From Defluviitaleaceae bacterium (GTDB lineage Bacteria; Bacillota; Clostridia; Lachnospirales; WQUN01), in assembly GCA_009780585.1 (NCBI GenBank), contig WQZS01000006.1, positions 1 through 64,000 of the forward strand: DNA of 64,000 bases. Direction: 5' to 3'. Position numbers and translations under genes: made by a program. The notes under the pieces are model-generated. The model saw only the letters and a program-made list of their open reading frames with translations, was not told the origin of the DNA and did no database searches. This document shows, piece after piece, positions 54,173 to 64,000 of this stretch (within the stretch, counting starts at the first letter, position 1; each line of letters begins with the position of its first letter).

Positions 54173-55330
54173 ATGCTGTACAGGGAGTTGGGCAAGACAG
54201 GTTTTAAGGCTTCGCTGTTGGGTATGGGCTGTATGCGGTTGCCGTATATTGACAATACGGACTTAACCAAAGGCGTCGAACGGGAAAAGGCGTACGAACT
54301 GATCCGTTACGCCGTGCAAAACGGCGTCAATTATTTCGACACCGCGCAGGGTTACCACAACGGGGACTCGGAGGCGGTCTTGGGCGAAGCCCTCGATTAC
54401 GAAAACATGCGCGAAAAGGTGTGGATCACCACCAAGCACCCCTTTTGGCAACCCTGCGAACCCGCAAAAATCCGCAAGAACTTGGAAGCGACGCTTAAAA
54501 AGCTGCGCACGGATTATTTGGATACCTATCTGATGCACGGCATCGGACCGGGTGTATGGGAAAATATACAGAAGTGGGACATTTGGGGCGATTTTGAAAA
54601 ATTTAAAACGGAAGGCTTGATACGGCATATCGGTTTTTCGTATCACGGCAACTTCGAGCATTTTAAGGAAGTGTGCGACCGGTACCCGTGGGAATTGTGC
54701 CTTGCCATGCACAATATGCTGGATGTGAAGCGCGAGGTGACCGCGGAGGGTATCGCGTATGCCGCGGAAAAAGGCATCGCCGTAACGGTCATGGAGCCCC
54801 TGCGCGGCGGCGGCTTGTGTACCTCGCCCAAGCCCGTAGCGGCGTTGTATGACGCGTTCCCCGTAAAGCGTACGCCCACGGAATGGGCGTTCCGCTACCT
54901 TGCCAACATGCCGGGTGTTGCGTCAATCACCAGCGGCATGTCGTCGATGGAGCAGCTTAAAGAGAACCTCGCGATTTTCTCCCAACCCGACATGACCCCG
55001 CACCACTTGACCGCCGAGGAGGAGCTGCTGATTTTTTCTGCGCGTAAGGCATACGAATCCATCGTCACGATTCCCTGCACGGGATGCAATTATTGTATGC
55101 CCTGCCCGCAGAACGTGGGCATCCCCAATGCCTTTAACCTATACAACGACGGCAACCGCTTCGAATTCTTCGACCAGGTGCGCCGTTCCTATATGTTCGC
55201 GCGGCGCGGCGGGCGCGGTGCGGATAAGTGTACCGATTGCGGCGTGTGCGTGACGAAATGCCCCATCAACATCGACATCCCCGCGCAATTAAAAACCGCC
55301 CACGAAAAACTGGGCGGCTGGGAAGAATAA
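54173..55330 (+). CDS. Aldo/keto reductase with C-terminal 4Fe-4S domain
   Basis: The 385-residue product has the AKR barrel (MLYRELGKTGFKASLLGMGC, NYFDTAQGYHNGDSE, YLMHGIG, active Asp/Tyr/Lys/His set) and a ferredoxin-like end with IPCTGCNYCMPCPQNVGIP and CTDCGVCVTKCPINIDIP, eight cysteines for two clusters. This fused type is common in anaerobes; the physiological substrate is usually unknown. AAGGAGG sets ATG 54173. It is convergent with the GH29 gene. Confidence 0.88.
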   Translation: MLYRELGKTGFKASLLGMGCMRLPYIDNTDLTKGVEREKAYELIRYAVQNGVNYFDTAQGYHNGDSEAVLGEALDYENMREKVWITTKHPFWQPCEPAKIRKNLEATLKKLRTDYLDTYLMHGIGPGVWENIQKWDIWGDFEKFKTEGLIRHIGFSYHGNFEHFKEVCDRYPWELCLAMHNMLDVKREVTAEGIAYAAEKGIAVTVMEPLRGGGLCTSPKPVAALYDAFPVKRTPTEWAFRYLANMPGVASITSGMSSMEQLKENLAIFSQPDMTPHHLTAEEELLIFSARKAYESIVTIPCTGCNYCMPCPQNVGIPNAFNLYNDGNRFEFFDQVRRSYMFARRGGRGADKCTDCGVCVTKCPINIDIPAQLKTAHEKLGGWEE

Positions 55331-55339
55331 AACCCCGGC

Positions 55340-56617
55340 TTAACCGTACAGCTCCACACCCACGACGGTATCCGTCGGGTCGGGCAGCAGCGGGCTTTCG
55401 CCGAAGCGGATGTTCACGTAATCGGGGTGGTGGAACCACGATTCGAAGGGCTTGATTTCCGCCCCGGTAGCGACGTGCCATATCCGCTTGATTTGCTCCG
55501 GCTTGACGCCTATTAGCGGGATGCCGCCGATTTGGTTTTCCATAATATGATAATACAGGATATTCCCCTTGCGGGTGACGCGCCCGTAATCGGGCTTTGG
55601 AATTTCGGCATAAGTACAGCCGTAAATAGATTCGCCGTTTGGTTTCATCCAGGCGGCGATTATATTTAAGATTTTCAAGGATTCCGCGGGGATACAACCC
55701 TTCGCGTCGGGTCCCACGTTCAACAACAAGTTGCCGCCCTTGGAAACACATTCCACCAGCTTTTTAATCAGCATATCCGCGGGTTTGTAATTTTTATCTT
55801 CGGCGTGGTAGCCCCAGTTGTTATTCATGGTGACGCAGGATTCCCACAGGACGGGCTTGCCCTTCGCGTTGCGGGGGATTTCCAAGGGGATGGCATGTTC
55901 GGGGCAGATAAAATCGCCCGCGTATTCGCTGGGATTTTCCTCGGAAAGGTGCGAACCCTGTTCGCTGCCGCTGCCCTCCAGGCGGTTGTCAATTAAAACA
56001 TCGGGGAAGTACCTGCGTATCATACGCACCAGCTTCGTGGCTTCCCACTTTTCGCCCTTCATGTCGTCGTAGGAAAAGTCAAACCAAAATATATCGATTT
56101 TGCCGTAATTCGTACAAAGTTCTTCTACTTGCGCGTGCATGTACTTCAAATAATTGGCGAAGTCGTGGGTTTTTCCTTTATACGTCTCGTTTTCGCGCAT
56201 GGGGTGGAAAGCGTCGCCGTAATGGGGATAATCCGGATGGTGCCAGTCGATGACGCTGTAATAAAAGCCGATTTTGATTCCTTCGGCGCGGAAGGCGTCC
56301 ACGTATTCCTTAATCAAATCGCGCCCCGCTTTCGTGTTCGTCGCTTTATAGTCCGTTAATTTCGAATCAAAAAGGCAAAAGCCGTCGTGATGCTTAGCCG
56401 TCATTACCGCGTACTTCATCCCCGCATCTTTAGCCGCTTTCGCCCAAGCCTTCGGGTCATAATCCACCGGGTCAAAGTTATCGAAATGCGCTTGGTAATC
56501 CTCAACGCTGATCCGCTCCTGCGAGCGCACCCACTCCCCGCGCGCGGGTATGGCGTAAATCCCCCAATGGATAAACATCCCAAAACGCGCCTGTTCAAAC
56601 CAATCCGTTTTTAACAT
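55340..56617 (-). CDS. GH29 alpha-L-fucosidase
   Basis: The 425-residue product opens WFEQARFGMFIHWGIYAIPA, shows YAVMTAKHHDGFCLFDSKLT, and the nucleophile region KIDIFWFDFSYDD. NLLLNVGPDAKGCIP is the usual C-side barrel motif. It would remove alpha-L-fucose from xyloglucan, pectin or glycan fragments. No signal peptide, so cytosolic. GGAGGG is 6 bp before ATG 56617. It is convergent with the aldo/keto reductase, 9 bp apart, and divergent from the oxidoreductase gene. Confidence 0.92.
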   Translation of the reverse strand: MLKTDWFEQARFGMFIHWGIYAIPARGEWVRSQERISVEDYQAHFDNFDPVDYDPKAWAKAAKDAGMKYAVMTAKHHDGFCLFDSKLTDYKATNTKAGRDLIKEYVDAFRAEGIKIGFYYSVIDWHHPDYPHYGDAFHPMRENETYKGKTHDFANYLKYMHAQVEELCTNYGKIDIFWFDFSYDDMKGEKWEATKLVRMIRRYFPDVLIDNRLEGSGSEQGSHLSEENPSEYAGDFICPEHAIPLEIPRNAKGKPVLWESCVTMNNNWGYHAEDKNYKPADMLIKKLVECVSKGGNLLLNVGPDAKGCIPAESLKILNIIAAWMKPNGESIYGCTYAEIPKPDYGRVTRKGNILYYHIMENQIGGIPLIGVKPEQIKRIWHVATGAEIKPFESWFHHPDYVNIRFGESPLLPDPTDTVVGVELYG

Positions 56618-56700
56618 ACACAGCCCTCCGTTTTTGATTCCTCATTCCGCATTATTTATGGTACAGTATACCAAATCGGAAAAAGGAAGGGGATATTACA

Positions 56701-57702
56701 ATGGAAAAGTTAAAGCTCGGCATCATCGGCTGCGGCGGGATGATGAACCACCACGTAAGCCGTTTGCTTGCGTTTGAGGATGTACAAATCACAGCCGTGG
56801 CTGACCCGCGGGCGGAACGCGCGGAAGCGATGCAAAAACGCACGAGCGCGGCGAAAGCGTACGCCTCGCACAAGGAATTCTTTGCGGGCGAAGATAAATT
56901 GGACGCGGTGTATATCGCCGTCGAACCCACCGCCCACGACGGCATCGAGGAGGAATGTATCGCCCGCGGGCTGCCCTTTATGGTGGAAAAGCCCATGACG
57001 ATGTGCATGGAACAAGCCAAAAAAATTACAAGCGCGGTTAAGGCGAAGGGCTTGGTAACCGCCGTGGGCTTCCAAGACCGTTATTTAGCCATTACCGACC
57101 GCATCAAAAAGGAACTTTCCGACATGAAGGTGGGTTTGGTGTACGGTTCGTGGTTCGGCGGGGTGCCGCAGGTATGGTGGTGGATGAAGAAATCCACCTG
57201 CGGCGGGCAGTTGTACGAGCAAAACATCCACTTGCTGGACCAGCTCCGCTATTTCTTCGGCGAAGCGGAAAAGGTGTACGCTGTCAGCGGGCGCACGTTA
57301 ATCGACCCGAAGGAATTCCCCGATACCTTGCCCGCCTACGATACGGACGATTTTTCGACGGCGGCAATCACCTTCAAGAGCGGCGTTGTGGCGAACCTGA
57401 TGTCGTGTTGCTATGTGACCGGTAAGGGTAACCCCATCCGCAGCGGCTTGACGATTATCGGGCGTGACAAGTCCCTCGAATATTCCCTGCGGAATAATTT
57501 AACCATTTACGAAGAGGGGCGCGAGGAAAAAATTATTAACCAAATGGATCAATCCGACCGCCATGCCCGTACCTTCCTGGACGCGGTAAAAGCCGGAGAC
57601 CCGGCCGCGGTGCGCTCTCCGTACCCCGACGCGTACGAAACGCTCCGTTTAGCGGCGGCGGCTAACGAATCCATGGCAAGCGGCAACGTCGTTTTCCTGT
57701 AG
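56701..57702 (+). CDS. Gfo/Idh/MocA-family oxidoreductase
   Basis: The 333-residue product has an N-terminal Rossmann fold (LGIIGCGGMMNHHVSRLLAF) and the catalytic FMVEKPMTM segment, then a C-terminal beta-sheet substrate domain. These NAD(P)-dependent enzymes act on inositol, sugar acids or amino sugars. GGAAGGGG precedes the ATG. The next gene is a sugar isomerase-like TIM barrel 30 bp away, a common pair in inositol or keto-sugar pathways, but the substrate cannot be told here. Confidence 0.87.
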   Translation: MEKLKLGIIGCGGMMNHHVSRLLAFEDVQITAVADPRAERAEAMQKRTSAAKAYASHKEFFAGEDKLDAVYIAVEPTAHDGIEEECIARGLPFMVEKPMTMCMEQAKKITSAVKAKGLVTAVGFQDRYLAITDRIKKELSDMKVGLVYGSWFGGVPQVWWWMKKSTCGGQLYEQNIHLLDQLRYFFGEAEKVYAVSGRTLIDPKEFPDTLPAYDTDDFSTAAITFKSGVVANLMSCCYVTGKGNPIRSGLTIIGRDKSLEYSLRNNLTIYEEGREEKIINQMDQSDRHARTFLDAVKAGDPAAVRSPYPDAYETLRLAAAANESMASGNVVFL

Positions 57703-57732
57703 GTATGTAAATGAAGAAATGGGGATTTTAAT

Positions 57733-58482
57733 ATGAACTTATGCGTGTGCCTTAACGCTGTCACAAGCAATCTGCCCCGTACGGAAGCCATGCGGCAAGT
57801 GGGGCAATGGGGCTATACCGCCGTGGAATTTTGGGAAGGGACGGGCTTCGACGTTAACGAATACAAAGCCGCCCTGGACGAAGCGGGCTTGACCGTAGCG
57901 TGTATGGGCGTCAGTTCCGGCTTGGTTGACCCTTCCACGCGGCAAACGTTCCTCGATAACTTAAAAATATGTATCGCCAACGCCCAAACGCTGGGCGCGA
58001 AGTGCCTCATCGCCGCCACGGGGCAGGAGTTGCCCGACGTACCGCGCCAAGCCCAGCACGACTCCATCGTCGCGGGCTTAACGGAAGCGGCGCAGGTACT
58101 CGAAGGTACGGGCTTGACGCTGTGCCTGGAGCCGTTGAACATCCTCGTCAACCACAAGGGGTATTACCTTTCCACATCCGCGGAAGCCTTCGAAATCGTG
58201 CGTAAAGTAAATAACCCTCAAGTGAAGGTGCTGTTTGATATTTATCACCAGCAAATCACCGAGGGCAACCTGATAACGAACATTACCGAGAACCTGGATT
58301 TAATCGGGCATTTCCACATCGCGGGCAACCCCGGGCGCGGCGAGCCGTATTTCGGCGAAATCAATTATCCCGAAATATTTAAGGCCATCGCCGAAAAAGG
58401 TTACGCAGGTTATGCCGGCTTGGAATATTGGCCAAAAATAGACACCGCAAAGGAAAGCCTAACAAAAATGTTAAAGCTGTAG
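57733..58482 (+). CDS. Sugar phosphate isomerase/epimerase-like TIM barrel
   Basis: The 249-residue product is an AP-endonuclease-2/hydroxypyruvate isomerase-like barrel with metal ligands in LCLEPLNILVNH, VLFDIYHQQI, HFHIAGNPGRGEP and YAGLEYWP. It would isomerise a keto sugar or hydroxypyruvate, probably with the oxidoreductase upstream. Its last 12 bp overlap the convergent MBL gene. Confidence 0.84.
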   Translation: MNLCVCLNAVTSNLPRTEAMRQVGQWGYTAVEFWEGTGFDVNEYKAALDEAGLTVACMGVSSGLVDPSTRQTFLDNLKICIANAQTLGAKCLIAATGQELPDVPRQAQHDSIVAGLTEAAQVLEGTGLTLCLEPLNILVNHKGYYLSTSAEAFEIVRKVNNPQVKVLFDIYHQQITEGNLITNITENLDLIGHFHIAGNPGRGEPYFGEINYPEIFKAIAEKGYAGYAGLEYWPKIDTAKESLTKMLKL

Positions 58483-59160
58483 ATACCCCGTGTGGTAAGC
58501 TACCACGCCGTTTAAATCATACCCCTTAATTTTTTCCACGGATATGCCCGCCAGTTCCGGGTCATGGATATGGATGGGGTTAAACCCGACAATTTGACCG
58601 TTTTCCACATTAGCCGCGTCACCGACCACGATGACGCGGCTTTTTTGCAAGTAAACGGCGATATGCCCCGGCGTGTGGCCGGGCGTATGCACGATTTCGA
58701 TGCCGCCGCAGATGGGTAGGACTTGTTTGTCGCGCACTTCCTCGTGTACGGTGATGGGTGCGCTTTCGTACATTTCCTTATATTGCGTGACGGAGGTTTG
58801 CATCTCCGGTGATAAGGAATCAAATTGCTCCAACCGCTTTACTAATTTAATGGGAAGCTCGCGTCCGTCAATGTAGGGGGCTTCGGCTTCGTGCGCGACG
58901 ACCTTCATTTTGGGCGCGATTTTGACAAGCTCGCGGATGCTGCCGACGTGGTCCCAATCCTGGTGCGTGATGATAAGGTGGGTCAAGTCCTCGGCTTTAA
59001 ATCCCGCGTCCGCCATCGCCTTAACGATGTCGTCCGCCATTCCCGGCAGGCAAGCATCGATAAGGACGAGGTTTTCATCGTCCCATGTAAGCACCAAGTT
59101 AAAACCGTTAACGCCGTCGCGGGTGATGAACAGTACAGCCGTATTTTCCGTGATTTTCAT
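58471..59160 (-). CDS. Metallo-beta-lactamase-fold hydrolase
   Basis: The 229-residue product has the MBL metal motif THQDWDHVG (HxxxDH with one substitution: the first position is His in ITHQDWDH), HTPGHTPGHIAVYL and VVGDAANV. The family includes thioesterases, lactonases and glyoxalase II. ATG 59160 follows AAGGAGG by 6 bp; the longer upstream frame lacks a ribosome-binding site. Its stop lies inside the convergent isomerase-like gene. Confidence 0.87.
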   Translation of the reverse strand: MKITENTAVLFITRDGVNGFNLVLTWDDENLVLIDACLPGMADDIVKAMADAGFKAEDLTHLIITHQDWDHVGSIRELVKIAPKMKVVAHEAEAPYIDGRELPIKLVKRLEQFDSLSPEMQTSVTQYKEMYESAPITVHEEVRDKQVLPICGGIEIVHTPGHTPGHIAVYLQKSRVIVVGDAANVENGQIVGFNPIHIHDPELAGISVEKIKGYDLNGVVAYHTGYLQL

Positions 59161-59265
59161 GTGAAACCTCCTTGTGTTCGTTTCTATGTCCGATTGTTGC
59201 AATATTACCATAATCCCTTGCGGTTTGTGTATAATGGCCATTGATGATCAAAATCGGAGGCGGTT

Positions 59266-60300
59266 ATGAAAATGATCGATTTACGTTCGGACACGGTTAC
59301 GCAACCGACGGAGGAAATGCGCCAAGCCATGTCTTCGGCTGTCGTCGGTGATGACGTATATGAAGACGACCCCACCGTCGCGCGGTTGCAAGAAAAAGCG
59401 GCGGAGATAACCGGTTTTGAAGACGCGTTGTTCGTACCTTCCGGTACAATGGCCAATCAGCTTGCCATTATGACGCATACCAAACGCGGGGATGAAATCA
59501 TTTTGGGTTACAATTCCCACATAGCCGTACACGAAGTGGGCGCGGCGGCGATCCTTTCCAATGTCAGTTATCGGACGGTCAGGAATTCAGACGATACGAT
59601 TAGCGGCCGGGACGTGGAGGAAGCTGTGCGGGCTTCCGACATCCATTACCCCGACACGGGACTGCTTTGCTTGGAAAACGCGTTGTCCAACGGCACGGTC
59701 GTATCCCTTGAAAAAATGAAGGATGCCTATACAGCGGCGAAGCGGCATGGCTTACCTGTCTTTTTAGACGGGGCGCGTTTATTCAACGCCGCCGAATATT
59801 TGAAGGTGTCCCCGAAGGAAATCACCCGTTACTGCGATTCGGCCATGTTTTGTTTATCCAAAGGGCTTTGCTCCCCCGTAGGTTCCATGTTGTGCGGGGA
59901 TACGGTATTTATTAAAAAAGCGCGTAAATACAGGAAGCTATTAGGAGGTGGTATGCGCCAAGCCGGAATACTTGCGGCGTGCGGACTTATCAGCTTGGAA
60001 AAGATGACAAAACGGTTGTATGTCGACCACGAAAACGCGCAATACCTGGCGGATAAATTAGCGGCGTTGCCTTATATTTCGTTGGATAGGGAAGCGGTGC
60101 ATATTAATATTATCTTTTTCAAGGTTACGCAGCCGGACTTTGACCATGACCGTTTTGCCGAACACTTACGCAAAAATAATATTAAAATCAATGGGGCCGA
60201 TAATGGAATGTACCGTTTTGTTACGCATAATAATATCAGCCGGAATGATATCGATTATGTGGTTGATGTGGTAAAAAGTTACATAAATGAAGTAAATTGA
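59266..60300 (+). CDS. ltaE: Low-specificity L-threonine aldolase
   Basis: The 344-residue PLP enzyme splits L-threonine or allo-threonine into glycine and acetaldehyde. The start MKMIDLRSDTVTQPTEEMRQ, the VGDDVYEDDPTV loop, LDGARLFNAA and the PLP lysine motif CLSKGLCSPVGS are all present. GGAGG lies 5 bp before ATG 59266 and TATAAT at 59230-59235 is a likely -10. It is followed by a separate promoter for the rhomboid gene. Confidence 0.92.
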   Translation: MKMIDLRSDTVTQPTEEMRQAMSSAVVGDDVYEDDPTVARLQEKAAEITGFEDALFVPSGTMANQLAIMTHTKRGDEIILGYNSHIAVHEVGAAAILSNVSYRTVRNSDDTISGRDVEEAVRASDIHYPDTGLLCLENALSNGTVVSLEKMKDAYTAAKRHGLPVFLDGARLFNAAEYLKVSPKEITRYCDSAMFCLSKGLCSPVGSMLCGDTVFIKKARKYRKLLGGGMRQAGILAACGLISLEKMTKRLYVDHENAQYLADKLAALPYISLDREAVHINIIFFKVTQPDFDHDRFAEHLRKNNIKINGADNGMYRFVTHNNISRNDIDYVVDVVKSYINEVN

Positions 60301-60317
60301 TGAATGGAACGCAAGTT

Positions 60318-60345
60318 TTGCCGCGGTTTGCATTTATGCTATACT
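60318..60345 (+). promoter_or_regulatory. Promoter of the rhomboid-copA operon
   Basis: TTGCCG (60318-60323) and TATACT (60340-60345) are 16 bp apart, and TG at 60337-60338 makes an extended -10. It lies just downstream of the threonine aldolase stop. Confidence 0.6.
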
Positions 60346-60377
60346 CCCCACGATTTTCATGTATAGGGAGGCATAAG

Positions 60378-60968
60378 GTGAACCCTTTCAAACGTATCAA
60401 ATACAATGCGCCGGTGATTCTTACCTTCGCCCTTGTATCCTTGCTTGTGCTGGGCTTGTCAATGATTATCGAGCCCATTACGTACCAGCGGTTTTTTATG
60501 GTGTACCGTGCGCCGCTGACCGATCCGCTTACGTATTGGCGGCTGTTCTCCCACGCGCTGGGTCATGCGAATTACGCGCATTACATCGGAAACTTCATGA
60601 TCATTTTGCTCATCGGGCCGTTGCTTGAGGAGCGGTACGGCGGTAAGTGGCTGGTGATCATGATGGTGGTGACGGCGTTCGTCACGGGGGTGCTGCATAT
60701 CGTCGTAAGCGACGGAGCCAAGCTGGGCGCGAGCGGGATCGTATTTATGTTAATATTATTGAGTTCGTTCACCAATTTGCAAAAAGGGCGCGTACCGCTG
60801 ACGTTGTTATTGGTGTTGGGCATTTATATCGGGCGCGAAGTGGTTTACGCGGTGGGTGCGGACGCGGATAATAATATCGCGTATTTGAGCCATATCGTGG
60901 GCGGCGTGTGCGGCGCGGGGTTTGGATTTTTCGCGAATAAAGGAAAATGGCGAGGTGCGGAAGAATGA
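60378..60968 (+). CDS. Rhomboid-family intramembrane protease
   Basis: The 196-residue product has six hydrophobic segments, Ser119 in [11 protein letters not shown] and His172 in [11 protein letters not shown] as the catalytic pair, and [11 protein letters not shown] as the oxyanion helix. It would cleave membrane proteins within the bilayer; substrates are unknown. GTG 60378 follows GGAGG by 6-7 bp and is downstream of the promoter, which excludes the longer frame from 60297. Its stop overlaps the copA start as ATGA. Confidence 0.9.
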   Translation: MNPFKRIKYNAPVILTFALVSLLVLGLSMIIEPITYQRFFMVYRAPLTDPLTYWRLFSHALGHANYAHYIGNFMIILLIGPLLEERYGGKWLVIMMVVTAFVTGVLHIVVSDGAKLGASGIVFMLILLSSFTNLQKGRVPLTLLLVLGIYIGREVVYAVGADADNNIAYLSHIVGGVCGAGFGFFANKGKWRGAEE

Positions 60969-63286
60969 CGCAAATAACGGTAGACGTCGCGAAGATGCAT
61001 TGCGCGGCGTGCGCTTCCAATGTGGAGCAAACGATTAAAAAGTTGGCGGGCGTAAAAAGCTGTGCGGTTAACTTCGCGGCGGAAAAAGCGGCGATCGAAT
61101 TCGACGAAGCGCTTATAACTTACGAAGCGATCGAAGCTGCGGTGGTAAAGCGGGGCTTCGGCTTGATAAAAGCGGAATCGGATGTTTCGCGGCAAAACGT
61201 ACAACGGGCGGAACGAAAGGCCGCGGAAAACGAAGATTATAAACGGCGGTTTGTCCTGTCCGCCATTTTCACGTTGCCGCTGGCGTTGTTCGCGATGGTG
61301 CCCATGTTCATGGAGGGGTTGGGTTATCCGTTGCCGGACGCGGTCAACCCCATGCATTACCCCGCGTTTAATACGGTAACGCAAATGCTTTTGACGGTAC
61401 CCGTGCTGTTTATTAACCGCCGTATATTCCTTGACGGCTTCCGCAATCTGTTTGGCGGACGGCCCAATATGGATTCGCTGATCGCTAAGGGGACGGCGGT
61501 CGCGTTTTTGTACAGCCTGTACATAACGGGTATGAGCCTGTTTGCGGGCACGCATGGAGCGTCGGGTATGGCGAATCCCCTTGGGGGGTTCGGGCTTGAG
61601 CACCAACGCCTTGCCGACACGCATTACATGCCGTACTACGAAGTATCGGCGGTTATCTTAACGCTGATCGTGTTAGGTAAATTTTTGGAAGCGAAAGCGA
61701 AGGGGCGGACATCCGCCGCCATCGAAAAACTCATCGGCCTCGCGCCAAAGACGGCGAAAATTATGCGGAACGGTACGGAAATGGAAGTCCCCATCGAGGA
61801 AGTGCGGGTAGGGGATATCGTGCTGGTACGCCCGGGGGAAAAGATACCCGTGGACGGCGTTATCCGATCGGGCAGCACTTCCGTAGACGAGTCGATGCTG
61901 ACCGGCGAAAGTATGCCCGTGAATAAAAAAGAGGGCGACGCGGTCATCGGCGCGTCGATTAACAAAAACGGCTCGATACGGTACGAAGCGACCAAAATCG
62001 GCGAAGATACGGTATTGGCGCAGATTATTAAATTGGTGGAAAACGCGCAGGCGAGCAAGGCTCCCATCGCGCGGCTGGCGGATATCGTGAGCGGTTATTT
62101 CGTACACGCGGTAATCGCGATCGCGTTGGTTGCGGGTGCGGTATGGTTGATATCGGGCGCGGGGCTTGCGTTTTCGCTGATCATCTTTATTTCGGTGTTG
62201 GTCATCGCGTGCCCGTGCGCGTTGGGGCTTGCCACGCCCACGGCTATCATGGTGGGTACGGGCAAGGGCGCGGAAAACGGTATCTTAATCAAAAGCGGCG
62301 TTGCGCTGGAAACGGCGCATAAGATCAACACGGTCGTACTCGACAAAACGGGTACGCTCACCGAAGGCAAGCCCGCCGTAACGGATATTATTAACTTCGG
62401 CACAAATTGTTCCGAAGTTACTTTGCGCCTTACCGCGCTGGCCGAAATGCACTCCGAACACCCGCTGGGCGAAGCCATCGTGCGGTATGCACGCGAACAG
62501 GGATGCGACCTTTCCCCGACGGGTACGTTTACCGCCGTGCCGGGGCAAGGGCTCATCGCCGAAATCGAAGGCCATACCGTCATCGTTGGCAATCAAAAAC
62601 TTATGCTCGGACAAAAAATAGCGGTTGATATCGCGTTGCAAGACGCAGCATGTTTGGCGGGGGAAGGGAAGACCCCCATGTACGCGGCAATCGACGGCGC
62701 GTTAGCGGGGATTATCGCCGTGGCCGACACGATCAAGCCATCGAGTGCTTCGGCGGTGAAAAAATTACGGGATATGGGTTTGGAAGTGGTAATGCTCACC
62801 GGTGACAACCGCGCGACCGCCGAAGCCATGGCAAGGCAAGCAGGGATAACGCGCGTGCTGGCGGAGGTTTTGCCGCATGAAAAAGCTGAGGCGATAACGA
62901 CGCTACAGCAAGAACGAGTTGTCGCCATGGTCGGCGACGGCATTAACGACGCGGTGGCCCTCACGCAAGCCGACGTGGGTATCGCCATCGGCTCCGGCAC
63001 TGATGTCGCCATCGAATCCGCCGAAATCGTACTGATGAGCGGCGATTTGACGGGTGTTGCGGCGGCGATACGGTTAAGCAGGATGACCATTCGTAATATC
63101 AAGCAAAACCTCTTTTGGGCGTTGGCTTATAATGTGATGGGCATACCCATAGCGATGGGGATACCGTATATCTTCGGCGGGCCGTTGTTAAATCCCATGA
63201 TCGCGGCGGTGGCTATGTGCTTGAGTTCGCTTTCGTTGATTGCGAACGTACTGCGGTTAAAGAAGGTGAAACTGCGTGATGATTAG
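60965..63286 (+). CDS. copA: Copper-exporting P1B-type ATPase
   Basis: The 773-residue product has one N-terminal heavy-metal domain (Cys13-Cys16 in MHCAACASN), eight predicted membrane helices, TGES, the ion-channel CPC motif ([15 protein letters not shown], about 415), the phosphorylation site [11 protein letters not shown] (about 460) and [23 protein letters not shown] marks Cu(I) transport. ATG 60965 overlaps the rhomboid stop. The other motifs of the family, including the HP pair (EHPLGEA), are present. No copper regulator is seen in the window. Confidence 0.95.
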   Translation: MTQITVDVAKMHCAACASNVEQTIKKLAGVKSCAVNFAAEKAAIEFDEALITYEAIEAAVVKRGFGLIKAESDVSRQNVQRAERKAAENEDYKRRFVLSAIFTLPLALFAMVPMFMEGLGYPLPDAVNPMHYPAFNTVTQMLLTVPVLFINRRIFLDGFRNLFGGRPNMDSLIAKGTAVAFLYSLYITGMSLFAGTHGASGMANPLGGFGLEHQRLADTHYMPYYEVSAVILTLIVLGKFLEAKAKGRTSAAIEKLIGLAPKTAKIMRNGTEMEVPIEEVRVGDIVLVRPGEKIPVDGVIRSGSTSVDESMLTGESMPVNKKEGDAVIGASINKNGSIRYEATKIGEDTVLAQIIKLVENAQASKAPIARLADIVSGYFVHAVIAIALVAGAVWLISGAGLAFSLIIFISVLVIACPCALGLATPTAIMVGTGKGAENGILIKSGVALETAHKINTVVLDKTGTLTEGKPAVTDIINFGTNCSEVTLRLTALAEMHSEHPLGEAIVRYAREQGCDLSPTGTFTAVPGQGLIAEIEGHTVIVGNQKLMLGQKIAVDIALQDAACLAGEGKTPMYAAIDGALAGIIAVADTIKPSSASAVKKLRDMGLEVVMLTGDNRATAEAMARQAGITRVLAEVLPHEKAEAITTLQQERVVAMVGDGINDAVALTQADVGIAIGSGTDVAIESAEIVLMSGDLTGVAAAIRLSRMTIRNIKQNLFWALAYNVMGIPIAMGIPYIFGGPLLNPMIAAVAMCLSSLSLIANVLRLKKVKLRDD

Positions 63287-64000
63287 GATGGTCGTTACCG
63301 ACTTGGACGGTACGTTATTAACGTCCGATAAAACGATCTCTTCTTATACGAAAAACGTGTTGGAAAAATGCCGCGAGAAAGGCATTAAAGTCGTATACGC
63401 TACGGGACGGGGCGCGTCGGCTGCACGGTTCGCGCCGGATCACTTCTTCGACGGGATGATTACGATTAACGGGGCAACCGCTTCGGTGGCAAGTGATGAA
63501 GACGGCGATACCGTTATATACCGGCGTTTAATCCCGTGGCAAACTGCCCGCCCGATCCTTGTCGCCTGCCATAACCGCGGCATGGCAATCACTTCGGAGA
63601 ACGGCAGCGTGCATTACGCCAATTTTTCCGTTGCCGAACGTTGGCCGTCGTTTCATGTGGAGTGGGAAATGGCGGACTTTTCCCGCCACGAAATCGACGC
63701 GGAAAAAATTTACACCCCCAACCCCACGGCGGAAGACAAGGCATTTATCGAAGAAATGCTGCCGAAGGATTTATATTTTGTTATTACCTCCGACGGCGGA
63801 AACAGCACGCTCGGGCAAATCATGCACAGGGAGGCGACAAAGAGCCAAGCGATTTTCGCGCTGGCAAAATTTTGGGGGATTCACCCGCGGGAAATCGCGG
63901 CCTTCGGCGACGATTATAACGACAAAGATATGTTGGAAAATTGCGGCATAGGCGTGGCGATGGGTAACGCGATTGAAGAAATCAAGAAAGCCGCCGTGTA
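63279..64000 (+). CDS. Cof-type HAD phosphatase (cut by window end)
   Basis: The visible 240 residues start [20 protein letters not shown] (HAD motif I DxDGT) and include ITSDGGNST and [20 protein letters not shown] (motif IV GDDxND). A typical Cof/SupH member is about 270 residues, so only about 30 residues are missing. These enzymes dephosphorylate sugar phosphates or pyridoxal phosphate. The start overlaps the copA stop by 8 bp; ATG 63288 is an alternative. Confidence 0.88.
   Translation, partial: MIRMVVTDLDGTLLTSDKTISSYTKNVLEKCREKGIKVVYATGRGASAARFAPDHFFDGMITINGATASVASDEDGDTVIYRRLIPWQTARPILVACHNRGMAITSENGSVHYANFSVAERWPSFHVEWEMADFSRHEIDAEKIYTPNPTAEDKAFIEEMLPKDLYFVITSDGGNSTLGQIMHREATKSQAIFALAKFWGIHPREIAAFGDDYNDKDMLENCGIGVAMGNAIEEIKKAAV

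Noticed and set aside
60845..61624. 259-codon minus-strand frame
   Set aside because: Antisense to the rhomboid gene and copA; Arg/His-rich product typical of a shadow frame.

Overview
The window looks like chromosomal DNA of an anaerobic, endospore-forming Bacillota (Clostridia type) that lives on plant polysaccharides. The support is a spoVT regulator, a CotH-family protein, a small clostridial-type cysteine-rich protein, strong AAGGAGG ribosome-binding sites, sigma-A promoters, and many arabinose-releasing glycoside hydrolases with ATPase-less sugar ABC importers. Most of the window is GC-rich; two tracts (about 540-3660 and 28100-29380) are strikingly AT-rich and look acquired. I see no rRNA, tRNA or CRISPR.

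Layout. 1-4500: accessory region with short palindromic repeats, insertion-sequence-like tandem repeats, an AT-rich sensor kinase/receiver pair, and remnants of an IS630 transposase and a Fic protein. 4501-4849 holds no gene I can support. 4850-11611: housekeeping block with infC-rpmI-rplT (own promoter, leader attenuator, ATT start), spoVT, mazG, HU, a secreted cell-wall amidase, a small Cys-rich protein and an MFS carrier. 11650-15020: a DUF234-type ATPase whose ribosome-binding site lies in a hairpin, a secreted HExxH protein and a 41-residue ORF.

15036-25319 (minus strand): GH2 beta-galactosidase, CmpB-like membrane protein, cvpA, radA (its linker is encoded by two perfect palindromic structures), a VOC protein, GH127 beta-L-arabinofuranosidase and a secreted CotH/chitobiase-domain protein, divergent from an AraC regulator. 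26323-34329 (minus): DUF6171, GH51, an AT-rich islet (zeta-like toxin, 50-residue partner, HD protein), a secreted and a cytosolic GH43, a PhnB-like VOC protein and a second GH51.

34411-34473 is an operator-like inverted repeat between two divergent promoters. To its right lies a plus-strand cluster: solute-binding protein with N-terminal beta domains, two permeases, an NHL/TPR/Yip1 membrane protein, a DUF5696 lipoprotein, two more permeases, a second binding lipoprotein, and a membrane-anchored protein with three near-identical LamG domains. Next come a glycerol-1-phosphate dehydrogenase (AraM), an HExxH lipoprotein, an FGGY kinase and a ferredoxin-domain aldo/keto reductase. 55340-64000: GH29 fucosidase, Gfo/Idh/MocA oxidoreductase, sugar isomerase-like TIM barrel, MBL hydrolase, threonine aldolase, rhomboid protease, CopA and a truncated HAD phosphatase.

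Working together: secreted GH43 and other exported proteins would act on arabinan or arabinogalactan outside the cell, the paired importers would bring oligosaccharides in using an ATPase encoded elsewhere, cytosolic GH43, GH51, GH127, GH2 and GH29 would release monosaccharides, and the FGGY kinase would start pentose catabolism. No importer ATPase, araA or araD is present here.
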